This document shows positions 40,333-49,236 of a stretch of 64,000 nucleotides of DNA, in pieces (positions within the stretch are counted from its first letter, which is position 1; the number at the start of each line of letters is the position of its first letter). A model generated the notes under the pieces. That model was not told the DNA's origin and searched no databases. It saw only the letters and a program-made list of their open reading frames with translations. The translations under genes and the position numbers were made by a program. Source of the stretch: Streptomyces hyaluromycini (GTDB taxonomy: Bacteria; Actinomycetota; Actinomycetes; Streptomycetales; Streptomycetaceae). The stretch is taken from contig NZ_BCFL01000023.1 of NCBI RefSeq assembly GCF_002217755.1, positions 285,247 through 349,246 on the forward strand, given 5' to 3'.

Positions 40333-41565
40333 ATGACCACCAAGGCACTTGAGGGCATACGCGTCCTCGACATGACCCACGTCCAGTCAGGCCCCTCCGC
40401 CACCCAGCTGCTCGCCTGGCTCGGCGCGGACGTGGTCAAGCTGGAGGCGCCGACCGGTGACATCACCCGCAAGCAGCTGCGCGACCTCCCGGACGTCGAC
40501 TCCCTCTACTTCACGATGCTCAACTGCAACAAGCGGAGCATCACCCTCAACACCAAGACCGAGCGCGGCAAGGAGCTCCTGACCGAGCTGATCCGCCGCT
40601 CGGACGTGATGGTGGAGAACTTCGGTCCCGGCGCGGTCGACCGGATGGGGTTCACCTGGGACCGCATCAAGGAGATCAACCCCCGGATCGTCTACGCCTC
40701 CATCAAGGGGTTCGGGGACGGCCCGTACACCGACTTCAAGGCGTACGAGGTCGTCGCCCAGGCGATGGGCGGCTCGATGGCGACCACCGGCTTCGAGGAC
40801 GGGCCACCGCTGGCCACGGGCGCGCAGATCGGTGACTCGGGCACCGGAGTGCATACAGTAGCCGGAATACTGGCGGCACTCTTCCAGCGGGAGCACACCG
40901 GCCGCGGCCAACGCGTCAACGTCGCCATGCAGCACGCCGTACTGAACCTCTGCCGGGTCAAGCTCCGCGACCAGCAGCGACTGGCCCACGGCCGGCTCGC
41001 CGAGTACCCGAACGACGACTTCGGCGACGAGGTGCCGCGCTCCGGCAACGCCTCCGGCGGCGGCCAGCCCGGCTGGGCGGTCAAGTGCGCGCCTGGCGGC
41101 CCGAACGACTACGTGTACGTCATCGTGCAGCCCGTCGGCTGGCAGCCGATCACCCAGCTGATCGGCCGGCCGGAGCTCGCGGACGACCCCGAGTGGGCGA
41201 CCCCGGAGTCCCGCCTGCCCAAGCTCAACAAGATGTTCCAGCTGATCGAGGAGTGGTCCTCGACGCTCCCCAAGTGGGAGGTGCTGGAGAGGCTCAACGC
41301 CCACAACATCCCGTGCGGGCCGATCCTGTCCACCAAGGAGATCATCGAGGACGAGTCGCTGGTCGCCAACGAGATGGTGGTCACCGTCCCGCACCCCGAG
41401 CGCGGCGAGTTCGTCACCGTCGGCAGCCCGCTCAAGCTCTCCGACTCCCCGGTCGACGTCACCAGTTCGCCACTGCTCGGCGAGCACAACGAAGCGGTCT
41501 ACATCGGCGAACTCGGCCTCGGCGACGAAGAGTTGCGCCTGCTCAAGTCGAACGGAGTGATCTGA
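40333..41565 (+). CDS. frc: Formyl-CoA:oxalate CoA-transferase (class III)
   Basis: A 410-aa CaiB/BaiF-family protein very close in pattern to Frc/YfdW: LEGIRVLDMTHVQSGPSATQ, LAWLGADVVKLEAPTGD, LNCNKRSITLNTK, NFGPGAVDRMG, the catalytic Asp in GAQIGDSGTG, the mobile glycine loop SGGGQPGW and the closing LLGEHNEAVY. It moves CoA from formyl-CoA (or succinyl-CoA) to oxalate. Intact and of normal length. Between the ThDP decarboxylase and an acyl-CoA synthetase in one operon. The codons for VHTVAG at 40850-40867 (gtgcatacagtagcc) are atypical for the gene and coincide with a copy of the operator motif. Confidence 0.93.
   Translation: MTTKALEGIRVLDMTHVQSGPSATQLLAWLGADVVKLEAPTGDITRKQLRDLPDVDSLYFTMLNCNKRSITLNTKTERGKELLTELIRRSDVMVENFGPGAVDRMGFTWDRIKEINPRIVYASIKGFGDGPYTDFKAYEVVAQAMGGSMATTGFEDGPPLATGAQIGDSGTGVHTVAGILAALFQREHTGRGQRVNVAMQHAVLNLCRVKLRDQQRLAHGRLAEYPNDDFGDEVPRSGNASGGGQPGWAVKCAPGGPNDYVYVIVQPVGWQPITQLIGRPELADDPEWATPESRLPKLNKMFQLIEEWSSTLPKWEVLERLNAHNIPCGPILSTKEIIEDESLVANEMVVTVPHPERGEFVTVGSPLKLSDSPVDVTSSPLLGEHNEAVYIGELGLGDEELRLLKSNGVI
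40850..40859. promoter_or_regulatory. Intragenic copy of the GntR-site motif
   Basis: TGCATACAGT inside frc matches the reverse strand of the control-region motif (TTGCATACAGT between sucC and oxc). The surrounding codons cat, aca, gta, gga, ata are rare for this GC-rich gene, suggesting the sequence rather than the protein is being kept. Role as an auxiliary operator is inference. Confidence 0.4.
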
Positions 41566-41566
41566 C

Positions 41567-43744
41567 GTGATGGCAGAGGACCGGGAGCTGCGGGTCCGCG
41601 AGCTCCTCGACTCGGTGCGGGCGGAGGGCCGTACCGCCCTCACCGCGCCGGAGGGCAAGGTGGTCGCCGACGCGTACGGGATCGCCGTACCCGGCGAGGA
41701 ACTGGCCACCGACGTCGACGAGGCGGTGGCGTACGCGGCACGCTTCGGCGGACCGGTCGTCATGAAGATCGTCTCGCCGGACATCCTGCACAAGACCGAC
41801 GCGGGCGGGGTCGTCGTCGGAGTGGAGGGCGCGGCGGACGTGCGCGCGGCCTTCCACCGGATCGTCGAGAACGCGAAGGCCTACGACGCCGAGGCGAAGA
41901 TCGAGGGCGTCCAGGTCCAGGAGCTGCTGCCGAAGGGCACGGAGGTCATCGTCGGCGCGGTCACCGACCCCACCTTCGGGAAGGTCGTCGCCTTCGGGCT
42001 CGGCGGGGTGCTGGTCGAGGTCCTGAAGGACGTGACCTTCCGGCTGGCGCCGGTCACCGCGGACGAGGCGCTGTCGATGCTCGACTCCATCAAGGCGGCC
42101 GAGGTGCTGCGCGGGGTGCGCGGGCAGGCCGGGGTGGACCGGTGGGCGGTCGCCGAGCAGATCCGCCGGGTCTCCCAACTGGTCGCGGACTTCCCGGAGA
42201 TAGCCGAGGTGGACCTCAACCCGGTGATCGCCACGGCGGACGGCGCGGTCGCGGCCGACATCCGGATCATCTTGGCCGAGCACCAGCCTGCGCCGCGCAA
42301 GAAGTACACCCGCGACGAAATCCTCACCTCCATGCGCCGGCTGATGCAGCCCCGCTCCGTCGCCGTGATCGGCGCCTCCAACGAGCAGGGCAAGATCGGC
42401 AATTCGGTGATGCGCAACCTCGTGGACGGCGGCTTCGCCGGGGAGATCCATCCGGTGAACCCCAAGGCCGATGACATTCTGGGCCGCAAGGCGTACAAGA
42501 GTGTCACGGACGTTCCCGGTGAGGTGGACGTGGCAGTCTTCGCCATTCCCGCCAAGTTCGTGGCAGCGGCGCTGGAGGAGGTGGGCCGGAAGCGGATCCC
42601 CAACGCCGTCCTGATCCCCTCCGGCTTCGCGGAGACCGGCGAGCACGAACTCCAGGCCGAGATCGTCGCGATCGGCGAGCGGTACGGCATCCGGCTGCTC
42701 GGCCCGAACATCTACGGCTACTACTCCACCTGGCAGGACCTGTGCGCCACGTTCTGCACGCCGTACGACGTGAAGGGCGGGGTCGCGCTGACGTCCCAGT
42801 CCGGCGGGATCGGCATGGCGATCCTGGGCTTCGCGCGCACCACCAAGACGGGTGTGTCGGCGATCGTCGGCCTCGGCAACAAGTCGGACCTGGACGAGGA
42901 CGACCTGCTGACCTGGTTCGGCGAGGACCCGCACACCGAGTGCATCGCCATGCACCTGGAGGACCTCAAGGACGGCCGCGCCTTCGTCGAGGCGGCACGA
43001 AACACCGTACCCAAGAAGCCTGTTGTGGTCCTCAAGGCGGGCCGCACGGCGGCCGGGGCCAAGGCGGCCGGTTCGCACACGGGCGCGCTCGCGGGCGACG
43101 ACGCGGTGTACGACGACATCCTGCGGCAGGCGGGCGTCATCCGGGCGCCCGGCCTGAACGACATGCTGGAGTACGCGCGCGGCCTGCCGGTGCTGCCGGC
43201 CCCGCGGGGCGACAACGTCGTGATCATCACCGGCGCGGGCGGCAGCGGTGTGCTGCTGTCCGACGCGATCACCGACAACGGGCTGTCCCTGATGGAGATA
43301 CCGCCGGACCTGGACGAGGCGTTCCGCCGCTTCATCCCGCCGTTCGGCGCCGCCGGCAACCCGGTGGACATCACGGGCGGCGAGCCGCCGTCGACCTACG
43401 AGGCGACGATCCGGCTCGGTCTTGAGGACCCGCGCATCCACGCCCTGGTCCTCGGCTACTGGCACACCATCGTCACCCCGCCGATGGTGTTCGCGGAGCT
43501 GACCGCGCGGGTGGTCGCGGAGTTCCGGGAGCGGGGCGTCGAGAAGCCGGTCGTCGCCTCGCTCGCGGGGGACGTCGAGGTCGAGGAGGCCTGCCAGTAC
43601 CTGTACGAGCGGGGGGTCGTGGCGTACCCGTACACGACCGAACGGCCGGTGGCCGTGCTCGGCGCCAAGTACCGCTGGGCGCGGGCGGCCGGGCTGTTGG
43701 GGAGCGACGGGTCGGGGAGCGGACGGTTGGGGGGCGGGTCATGA
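41567..43744 (+). CDS. NDP-forming acyl-CoA synthetase (acetate-CoA ligase family, fused beta-alpha)
   Basis: A 725-aa fusion. Residues about 10-235 are an ATP-grasp domain (EGKVVADAYGIAVPGEEL, VVMKIVSPDILHKTDAGGV, PTFGKVVAFGLGGV). About 255-375 is a CoA-binding domain (VAVIGASNEQGKIGNSVMRN). From about 380 are ligase domains with LTSQSGGIGMAI and the phosphohistidine block GSHTGALAGDDAVYDD. Such enzymes interconvert acyl-CoA + NDP + Pi with acid + CoA + NTP. In this operon it could recover ATP from formyl-CoA or activate oxalate or formate; which is unknown. Start GTG 41567 or ATG 41570. Confidence 0.88.
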   Translation: MMAEDRELRVRELLDSVRAEGRTALTAPEGKVVADAYGIAVPGEELATDVDEAVAYAARFGGPVVMKIVSPDILHKTDAGGVVVGVEGAADVRAAFHRIVENAKAYDAEAKIEGVQVQELLPKGTEVIVGAVTDPTFGKVVAFGLGGVLVEVLKDVTFRLAPVTADEALSMLDSIKAAEVLRGVRGQAGVDRWAVAEQIRRVSQLVADFPEIAEVDLNPVIATADGAVAADIRIILAEHQPAPRKKYTRDEILTSMRRLMQPRSVAVIGASNEQGKIGNSVMRNLVDGGFAGEIHPVNPKADDILGRKAYKSVTDVPGEVDVAVFAIPAKFVAAALEEVGRKRIPNAVLIPSGFAETGEHELQAEIVAIGERYGIRLLGPNIYGYYSTWQDLCATFCTPYDVKGGVALTSQSGGIGMAILGFARTTKTGVSAIVGLGNKSDLDEDDLLTWFGEDPHTECIAMHLEDLKDGRAFVEAARNTVPKKPVVVLKAGRTAAGAKAAGSHTGALAGDDAVYDDILRQAGVIRAPGLNDMLEYARGLPVLPAPRGDNVVIITGAGGSGVLLSDAITDNGLSLMEIPPDLDEAFRRFIPPFGAAGNPVDITGGEPPSTYEATIRLGLEDPRIHALVLGYWHTIVTPPMVFAELTARVVAEFRERGVEKPVVASLAGDVEVEEACQYLYERGVVAYPYTTERPVAVLGAKYRWARAAGLLGSDGSGSGRLGGGS

Positions 43745-43870
43745 CGTAGCCGAGGAAGGGGCCGGCCGGCGGAGCGCGTCCTCGGCCGGCCCCGGGACCC
43801 GTGCGCGCACGAAAGGCATTGGACAGGGGGCGCTGGCCAGAGCTTTCGACGCAAGGGGTGCTGAGCGAAC

Positions 43871-45259
43871 ATGTCATCCATCGATCTATCGGCGTCCGTC
43901 CCCTTCAGGGAGGTGACGGACCGCCACGGCCGCAGGTACCGGATCGGCGAACGCGATGTCGATCTGATGGGCCGCACACGCAAGTGGATGGTCATCCTGC
44001 CCTGGGTGGGCATGATGGGCATCAGCTCCGCCGAGTACGCGTTCACGTCGGCGGAGGACACGCTGCACGAAGCGCATCTGTGGAGCAGCGGGCACATCTT
44101 CTGGCTGATGGGCGTCTGGGTGTTCTTCCAGGCGGCCGTGGCCTTCCCGGCCGGGCAGCTGCGGGAGAGCGGACGGCTCCCCGCGCGTACGGCCATGCTG
44201 ATCGGCGCGGCCGGCACCCTGCTGGGCTATCTGGCGCTGGCGTTCGCGCCGAACGTGGTCGTCGCCTATCTCGGCTTCGGCATGTGCAGCGGTATCGGCG
44301 CCGGTCTCGTCTACGCGACCTGCGTGAACATGGTCGGCAAGTGGTATCCGGAGCGCAAGGGCGGCAAGACGGGCTTCGTGAACGGCGGTTTCGCCTACGG
44401 GTCGGTGCCGTTCGTGTTCCTGTTCACCTCGGTCCTCGACCTGGGCAACTACAAGGTCCTGCTGTCCTCGGTCGGTATCGGACTGTGTCTGGTGGTGGCG
44501 TCGGCCGGCTGGTTCTTCAAGGACCCGCCGAAGAACTGGTGGCCGCCGCACGTGGATCCGCTGAAGGCCACTCAGGATCCCAGAATACGAAGGGCGTTGG
44601 CGAAGAACCCGCCCGCCGTCAAGCAGTACACCCCCAAGGAGGCCGCCCGTACGCCCGTCCTGTGGATGATGTGGTTCTGTCTGCTCTGCACGGCCGGGAT
44701 CAATATCTTCGGCATCGCCTTCCAGGTGCCGTTCGGCAAGGACATGGGTTTCGCGGGCGGCATCGTGGCCACGGCCATGTCCCTGAAGGCCATCGTCAAC
44801 GGCACCGGACGCGGCGTCATCGGCTGGATCTCCGACCGCTACGGCCGCCGCCACACGCTCATCATCGTGTGCATCGTGCTCGGCACGGCGCAGTTCGGCG
44901 TACTCGTCTCCGGCCAGATGCACAGCATGCCGTTCTTCCTCTTCTGCTCCATGGTCTCCGGGTTCGGCGGCGGGGCGATCTTCCCGCTCTTCGCGGCCAT
45001 GACGGCGGACTACTTCGGTGAGAACAACAACGCCACCAACTACGGGATGGTCTACAGCTCCAAGCTGATCTCCGGCCTGGTGGGCTCCGGTCTGGGCGCG
45101 GTCGTCGTCGGTGAGTGGGACTACCACGGCGCGTTCGTGCTCGCGGGCTCCGTCGGCCTGGCCTCCGCAGTACTGGCCCTCTTCCTCAAGGCACCGGGCA
45201 GGCCCAGCGCCCGGCGCATCGTCCCCAACCCGCAGCCGCTCGGCGAGGAGATGGCGTGA
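43871..45259 (+). CDS. OFA-family MFS transporter (oxalate/formate antiporter type), copy 1
   Basis: A 462-aa, about 12-TM protein of the oxalate/formate antiporter family. Seen: a conserved soluble N-terminus (FREVTDRHGRRYRIGERD), VFFQAAVAFPAGQLRESG, GAGLVYATCVNMVGKWYPER, the cytoplasmic loop DPPKNWWPPHVDPL with ALAKNPPAVKQYTPKEAAR, and GWISDRYGRRHTLI (motif A like). It is the first of two adjacent, clearly related copies (1-bp gap), so a tandem duplication. Genetic context with Frc/Oxc supports oxalate or formate as substrate; exchange direction is not known. Confidence 0.9.
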   Translation: MSSIDLSASVPFREVTDRHGRRYRIGERDVDLMGRTRKWMVILPWVGMMGISSAEYAFTSAEDTLHEAHLWSSGHIFWLMGVWVFFQAAVAFPAGQLRESGRLPARTAMLIGAAGTLLGYLALAFAPNVVVAYLGFGMCSGIGAGLVYATCVNMVGKWYPERKGGKTGFVNGGFAYGSVPFVFLFTSVLDLGNYKVLLSSVGIGLCLVVASAGWFFKDPPKNWWPPHVDPLKATQDPRIRRALAKNPPAVKQYTPKEAARTPVLWMMWFCLLCTAGINIFGIAFQVPFGKDMGFAGGIVATAMSLKAIVNGTGRGVIGWISDRYGRRHTLIIVCIVLGTAQFGVLVSGQMHSMPFFLFCSMVSGFGGGAIFPLFAAMTADYFGENNNATNYGMVYSSKLISGLVGSGLGAVVVGEWDYHGAFVLAGSVGLASAVLALFLKAPGRPSARRIVPNPQPLGEEMA

Positions 45260-45260
45260 C

Positions 45261-46658
45261 ATGACGGCAGACCCTGTAGCCACGAACAGCACCGACACCG
45301 GACGACGCCCGTACCGCGAGGTCACGGACGCCCGCGGCCGCGTCTACCGGATCGGCGAGACCGACCGGGACATTCTCGGCCACTCCCGCAACATCATGGT
45401 GTACCTGCCGTGGATCGCCATGATGGCCATCAGCGTCTTCGAGTACGCGTACGGCTCCGCGGAGGACACCCTGTCCCACGCGCACGGCTGGACGCAGTCC
45501 AACACCTTCTGGATCCTGAGCGTCTGGGTGTTCTTCCAGGCCGGCATCGCGTTCCCGGCGGGCTGGCTGCGCGAGAAGGGCATCCTGACCGCGCGCCGGG
45601 CCATGTACACCGGCTCCGTGATGTGCCTGATCGGCTTCCTGGCCCTCTCCCACATCAGCGAGATATGGCTGGCGATCATCGGCTTCGGCGTGATCGGCGG
45701 GCTCGGCTCCGGCCTGGTCTACGCGACCTGCATCAACATGGTCGGCAAGTGGTTCCCCGAACGCCGGGGCGCCCGCACGGGGTTCGTGAACGGCGGCTTC
45801 GCCTACGGCTCGCTCCCCTTCATCTTCATCTTCAACTACGCCTTCGACACGGCCAACTACCACCGCGTCCTGGACCTGATCGGCGTCTACGTGATGGTCG
45901 TGGTCCTGGTCTCGGCGTTCTTCTTCAAGGACCCGCCGAAGAACTGGTGGCCGGCCGACGTCGATCCGCTCACGCACGCGAGCGACACCAGGAACGGCGC
46001 AACCCTCGCCAAGAACCCGCCCGCGGTGCGCCAGTTCACCCCCAAGGAGGCGATCCGCACCGGCATGCTCCCGCTGATGTGGATCTCCATCGTCATGACG
46101 GCGGGCGTGTCGATCTTCGGTATCTCCTTCCAGGTGGACTTCGCGAAGGACGTCGGTTTCGGCCCCCTGGTCGCGGCCTCCTCCATGGGCGTGATGGCGG
46201 TCATCAACGGCGTCGGCCGCGGCGTGGTCGGCTGGCTCTCCGACCGCCTGGGCCGCAAGCCGACCCTCGTCTTCGTCATCGTCGTCCTCGGCCTCGCTCA
46301 GTTCGGCGTGATCTGGGCCGGTGACGTCAAGAGCGAGTGGCTGTTCCTGTTCTTCGCCTTCCTCTCCGGCTTCGGCGGCGGCGCCTTCTACCCGCTCTTC
46401 GCCGCCCTCACCCCGGACTACTTCGGCGAGAACTACAACGCCACCAACTACGGCCTGGTCTACAGCGGCAAACTCATCAGCGGCCTCTTCGGCGGCGGCC
46501 TCGGCTCCATGGTGGTCGGCGCGTGGGGCTACAACGGCGCGTACGCCCTGGCCGGGGGCATCTCGATGCTGGCGGCGGGGGTGGCGCTCCTGCTGCGGCA
46601 GCCGGGCCGGGGGACGACGGCGAAGGTGGGGGCGATCCAGCCGCAGACGGCGACCTGA
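45261..46658 (+). CDS. OFA-family MFS transporter, copy 2
   Basis: A 465-aa paralogue of the preceding transporter with the same N-terminal block (YREVTDARGRVYRIGETDRD), GSGLVYATCINMVGKWFPER, DPPKNWWPADVDPLTHASD with LAKNPPAVRQFTPKEAIR and GWLSDRLGRKPTLV. Start ATG 1 bp after the stop of copy 1, so they share an mRNA. A strong hairpin terminator follows 38 bp after the stop, closing the oxc-frc-acyl-CoA synthetase-OFA-OFA group. Divergence of the two copies suggests different substrates or an import/export split, for example oxalate in and formate out. Confidence 0.9.
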   Translation: MTADPVATNSTDTGRRPYREVTDARGRVYRIGETDRDILGHSRNIMVYLPWIAMMAISVFEYAYGSAEDTLSHAHGWTQSNTFWILSVWVFFQAGIAFPAGWLREKGILTARRAMYTGSVMCLIGFLALSHISEIWLAIIGFGVIGGLGSGLVYATCINMVGKWFPERRGARTGFVNGGFAYGSLPFIFIFNYAFDTANYHRVLDLIGVYVMVVVLVSAFFFKDPPKNWWPADVDPLTHASDTRNGATLAKNPPAVRQFTPKEAIRTGMLPLMWISIVMTAGVSIFGISFQVDFAKDVGFGPLVAASSMGVMAVINGVGRGVVGWLSDRLGRKPTLVFVIVVLGLAQFGVIWAGDVKSEWLFLFFAFLSGFGGGAFYPLFAALTPDYFGENYNATNYGLVYSGKLISGLFGGGLGSMVVGAWGYNGAYALAGGISMLAAGVALLLRQPGRGTTAKVGAIQPQTAT

Positions 46659-46695
46659 CGGTTTCCGCCGAACCTCGGGTCGCGGCCTCCCCGAT

Positions 46696-46727
46696 GCTGA
46701 GTCCCGGACCCGTGTCCGGGACTCAGC
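46696..46727. terminator. Strong hairpin terminator
   Basis: Perfect 14-bp stem GCTGAGTCCCGGAC / GTCCGGGACTCAGC with a CCGT loop, 38 bp after the second OFA gene. No U-tract, as usual in Streptomyces. Confidence 0.8.
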
Positions 46728-46941
46728 CACCTCCGGAACACGGCCTTCGCCGCCTTCCCAGGCAACGCTGTGCGCGGTCCCGGAGGGCTGCGGACCTCGG
46801 CTGACAGCCTGGAGCAACCGAGACCGGCCCTCCGACGAAAGCGGCAGAGACGGTCACTCCTCATAGGACCGGGGACACCCATGACCTGGGGCTGGCCGGT
46901 CTGTCCAACGCAGTGCTCCCGGCACCGCGATAGGTTCAACC

Positions 46942-47325
46942 ATGCGATCTCGAACAAGCGGCATGTGGTGGGGAACAGCCGTCGAGGCACCGGACCCCGC
47001 GCTCCTGGCCCGCTTCTACGCGGAACTGCTGGAGTGGCCGATCCTGCACGAGGAACCCGGGACGGCCGTCGTCGCCCCGCCTCAGGGAGCCGTCTACATC
47101 GTCTTCCAGGAGGCCGCCGGCTGTCGGCCGCCCGCCTGGCCGCCGGTCGACGGGGAGCCGCGCACGATGATGCACCTCGACTTCCAGGTGGCCGACCTGG
47201 ACGGGGCGGTGGCCGAGGCCGTCGCCATGGGAGCGGCACTCGCGCCGGACCAGCCGCAGGACCACGTACGGGTGCTGTTCGATCCCGCCGGTCATCCCTT
47301 CTGCCTGTGCCGGGACGACGGGTAG
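46942..47325 (+). CDS. VOC-family (glyoxalase/bleomycin-resistance-like) protein
   Basis: A 127-aa protein of one vicinal-oxygen-chelate unit: GMWWGTAVEAPDPALLARFYAELLEWPILHEEPG (blocks LARFYAELLEWPI and VYIVFQEA), MMHLDFQVADLDGAVAEAVAMGA, and VRVLFDPAGHPFCLC with the His/Glu positions typical of metal-binding members partly retained (HLDF, GHPFCLC). The PAGHPFCLC ending is common in actinobacterial VOC proteins. Stands alone; function unknown. Confidence 0.88.
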   Translation: MRSRTSGMWWGTAVEAPDPALLARFYAELLEWPILHEEPGTAVVAPPQGAVYIVFQEAAGCRPPAWPPVDGEPRTMMHLDFQVADLDGAVAEAVAMGAALAPDQPQDHVRVLFDPAGHPFCLCRDDG

Positions 47326-47430
47326 GAGCAGGAACAGGACCCACGAAATTCGTACGCGCTGACTGCGCAGGGTCCCGTAGATTCCCGGCGGGAGGCCTGC
47401 CCGAGGTTCTCCGGACGGGGGTGGTCATCG

Positions 47431-48417
47431 ATGACCGTGGAGTCGATACCGGTGAAGTCGCCGCCGAAGTCACTGGTGTGGCAGGGCGACGAACTGGTCT
47501 CGGTGGTCGGGGGCGGTCGGCGCTGGGACCGCGACGGGGTGGAGCACAGGGCGCCCTTCGCGTGGAGCTTTCCGTTCGACGCCGGGACCGCCTCGGCCTC
47601 GGGGCACTACTCCGCGGTGTACCAGGAGCGCGGTACCAAGGCGGTGTTGCTCGGAGGCGAACGGGTCGCGCGGGAGCTGAACCGCAGCTACTACCACGCG
47701 TCGTCCTACGACTACCCGCTGGCCCTGGGCGCGTTGGGCGACGGGCGTGAGGTCGTCGTGCACTGCCCCGACGAATGCAACGTGCTCCAGATCGAGGACG
47801 CGGCGAGCGGCGAGCGGCTGACCGCCGGCGGGCGGGAGCCGGAGGACGTCTTCCACTCCAGGCTGAGCCTGAGCCCGGACGGCCGGTACCTGCTCTCCGT
47901 CGGCTGGCTCTGGCAGCCCTTCGGGACGGCTCTGGTCTACGACACCGCGCTCGCGCTCTCCGACCCCGGCACCCTGGACGGCGACGGGCTGCTGCCGACA
48001 GCGGCGGTCATGAACGGCGAGGTGACGGCGGGCTGCTGGCTCGACGCCGACCGGCTGGTCCTGGCGACCGGGGCGGAGGAGTGGGACGAGGAGGAGACGG
48101 CCGGGCTGCCCTCGCGCCACCTCGGCGTGTGGTCGGTGTCCGAGGGACGCTGGCTCCACCGCAGCCCCGTCGGCGATGCTGAGCCGGGTGTTGTGCTCCT
48201 GCCCCGTGGCGACCAGGTGATCTCGTTCACCGGCCACCCGCGGCTGCTCGACACGGCCACCGGGCGGGTCGTCGCGGAGTGGCCCGAGGTCGGCGTACCC
48301 GCGAAATCCGCGTGCTTCGGCCGCCACGTCCCGACCCCCGTCGCCGCCCTCCAACCCGACGGCACCCGGCTGGCCGTTGCTCAGGCGGACCGCGTCGCCC
48401 TCATCACGCTGCCCTGA
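47431..48417 (+). CDS. Uncharacterised beta-propeller-like protein
   Basis: A 328-aa soluble protein without signal peptide. It shows repeated beta blades with LSLSPDGRYLLSVGWLWQP, ATGAEEWDEEET, LGVWSVSEGRWLHRSPVG and LPRGDQVISFTGHPRLLDTATG, the style of WD40/quinoprotein-type propellers, but no clean WD repeats. There is no catalytic motif. It converges on the gntR regulator with a 13-bp gap. Family not recognised with certainty; function unknown. Confidence 0.65.
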   Translation: MTVESIPVKSPPKSLVWQGDELVSVVGGGRRWDRDGVEHRAPFAWSFPFDAGTASASGHYSAVYQERGTKAVLLGGERVARELNRSYYHASSYDYPLALGALGDGREVVVHCPDECNVLQIEDAASGERLTAGGREPEDVFHSRLSLSPDGRYLLSVGWLWQPFGTALVYDTALALSDPGTLDGDGLLPTAAVMNGEVTAGCWLDADRLVLATGAEEWDEEETAGLPSRHLGVWSVSEGRWLHRSPVGDAEPGVVLLPRGDQVISFTGHPRLLDTATGRVVAEWPEVGVPAKSACFGRHVPTPVAALQPDGTRLAVAQADRVALITLP

Positions 48418-48430
48418 GCCCGGACCAGGG

Positions 48431-49108
48431 TCAGGACGTGGCCCGCTCGTGGTACGACCGCCGGGTGTGCTCGGTGTGTTCGCGCATCAGGCGGGTCGCC
48501 AGCTGCTCGTCCCGGGCCGTGATCGCGGCGATGAGTCCGCGGTGTTCGATCCAGGACTGGTGGCCGCGCTGGCGGGCCACCGGGGTGTAGTACCAGCGGA
48601 CCCGGCGGTCGACCTGGGCGGCGAGTTCGGCGAGGACCGTGTTGCCGGCCAGGTCCATGATCTTGGTGTGGAACGCGGCGTTCAGTGCGACGGCCCCGTC
48701 CACGTCGTCCGCGGCGACCGCCTTCTCGCCCTCGGCGCAGAGGGATTCGAGGGCGGCCACTCCCGCACTGCCCGCGTTGGCCGCCGCCAGCCGGGCCGCC
48801 TCCGCCTCCAACAGGGTACGGACCGTGAGGAGTTGGTCGGCCTCGTCTTCCGTGGGCTCGTGGACGAACGCACCCTGGGCGGGCCGCAGGTCGACCCAGC
48901 CCTCGGTGTTCAGTCGCTGGAGCGCCTCGCGCACCGGCTGCCGGGAGACACCGAGGTGGCCGGCGAGTTCGCTCTCGACCAGGTGCTGGCCGGGCCGGAG
49001 GGAGCGGGTGGTGATGAGTTCCAGCAGCGCCTCGTAGACGCGGTCGCGCAGCGGTCCGGGGCGTTCGAGCTTGGGCACCGCGCCCTGCGGCAGTCCGGCT
49101 GACAACAT
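48431..49108 (-). CDS. GntR-family regulator, FCD (FadR-C-terminal) type
   Basis: A 225-aa regulator. ATG at 49108 has AGGGGGA 5 bp upstream. Winged helix-turn-helix: LRDRVYEALLELITTRSLRPGQHLVESELAGHLGVSRQPVREALQRL in family-typical blocks (ITTRSLRPGQHL, HLGVSRQPVREALQ); FCD domain with a metal/effector-binding His pattern (DGAVALNAAFHTKIMDLAGN and SWIEHRGLIAAI, RLMREHTEHT). FCD regulators respond to small carboxylates, in keeping with an oxalate/formate island. Its promoter holds one copy of the motif shared with the sucC/oxc and OFA-3/panE-like control regions. Confidence 0.93.
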   Translation of the reverse strand: MLSAGLPQGAVPKLERPGPLRDRVYEALLELITTRSLRPGQHLVESELAGHLGVSRQPVREALQRLNTEGWVDLRPAQGAFVHEPTEDEADQLLTVRTLLEAEAARLAAANAGSAGVAALESLCAEGEKAVAADDVDGAVALNAAFHTKIMDLAGNTVLAELAAQVDRRVRWYYTPVARQRGHQSWIEHRGLIAAITARDEQLATRLMREHTEHTRRSYHERATS

Positions 49109-49156
49109 CGGGTCCCCCTTCGGCAGACACCCGTGACGAGCGAACACTCAGTATCG

Positions 49157-49180
49157 ATTGTCTTTCGTCTACAGTCTACG
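49157..49180. promoter_or_regulatory. Putative autoregulatory GntR site in gntR promoter
   Basis: Plus strand ATTGTCTTTCGTCTACAGTC holds GTCTACAGT, the reverse of ACTGTAGAC found before the third OFA transporter. On the minus strand a TAGACT / 17 bp / GATACT promoter pair overlaps it, placing the site on the promoter of gntR itself. Confidence 0.55.
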
Positions 49181-49236
49181 GCGCACAACTGGCAGGGGAA
49201 GCGGGAGTTGAGCACGTCACACCGCAGAACGCGCTC

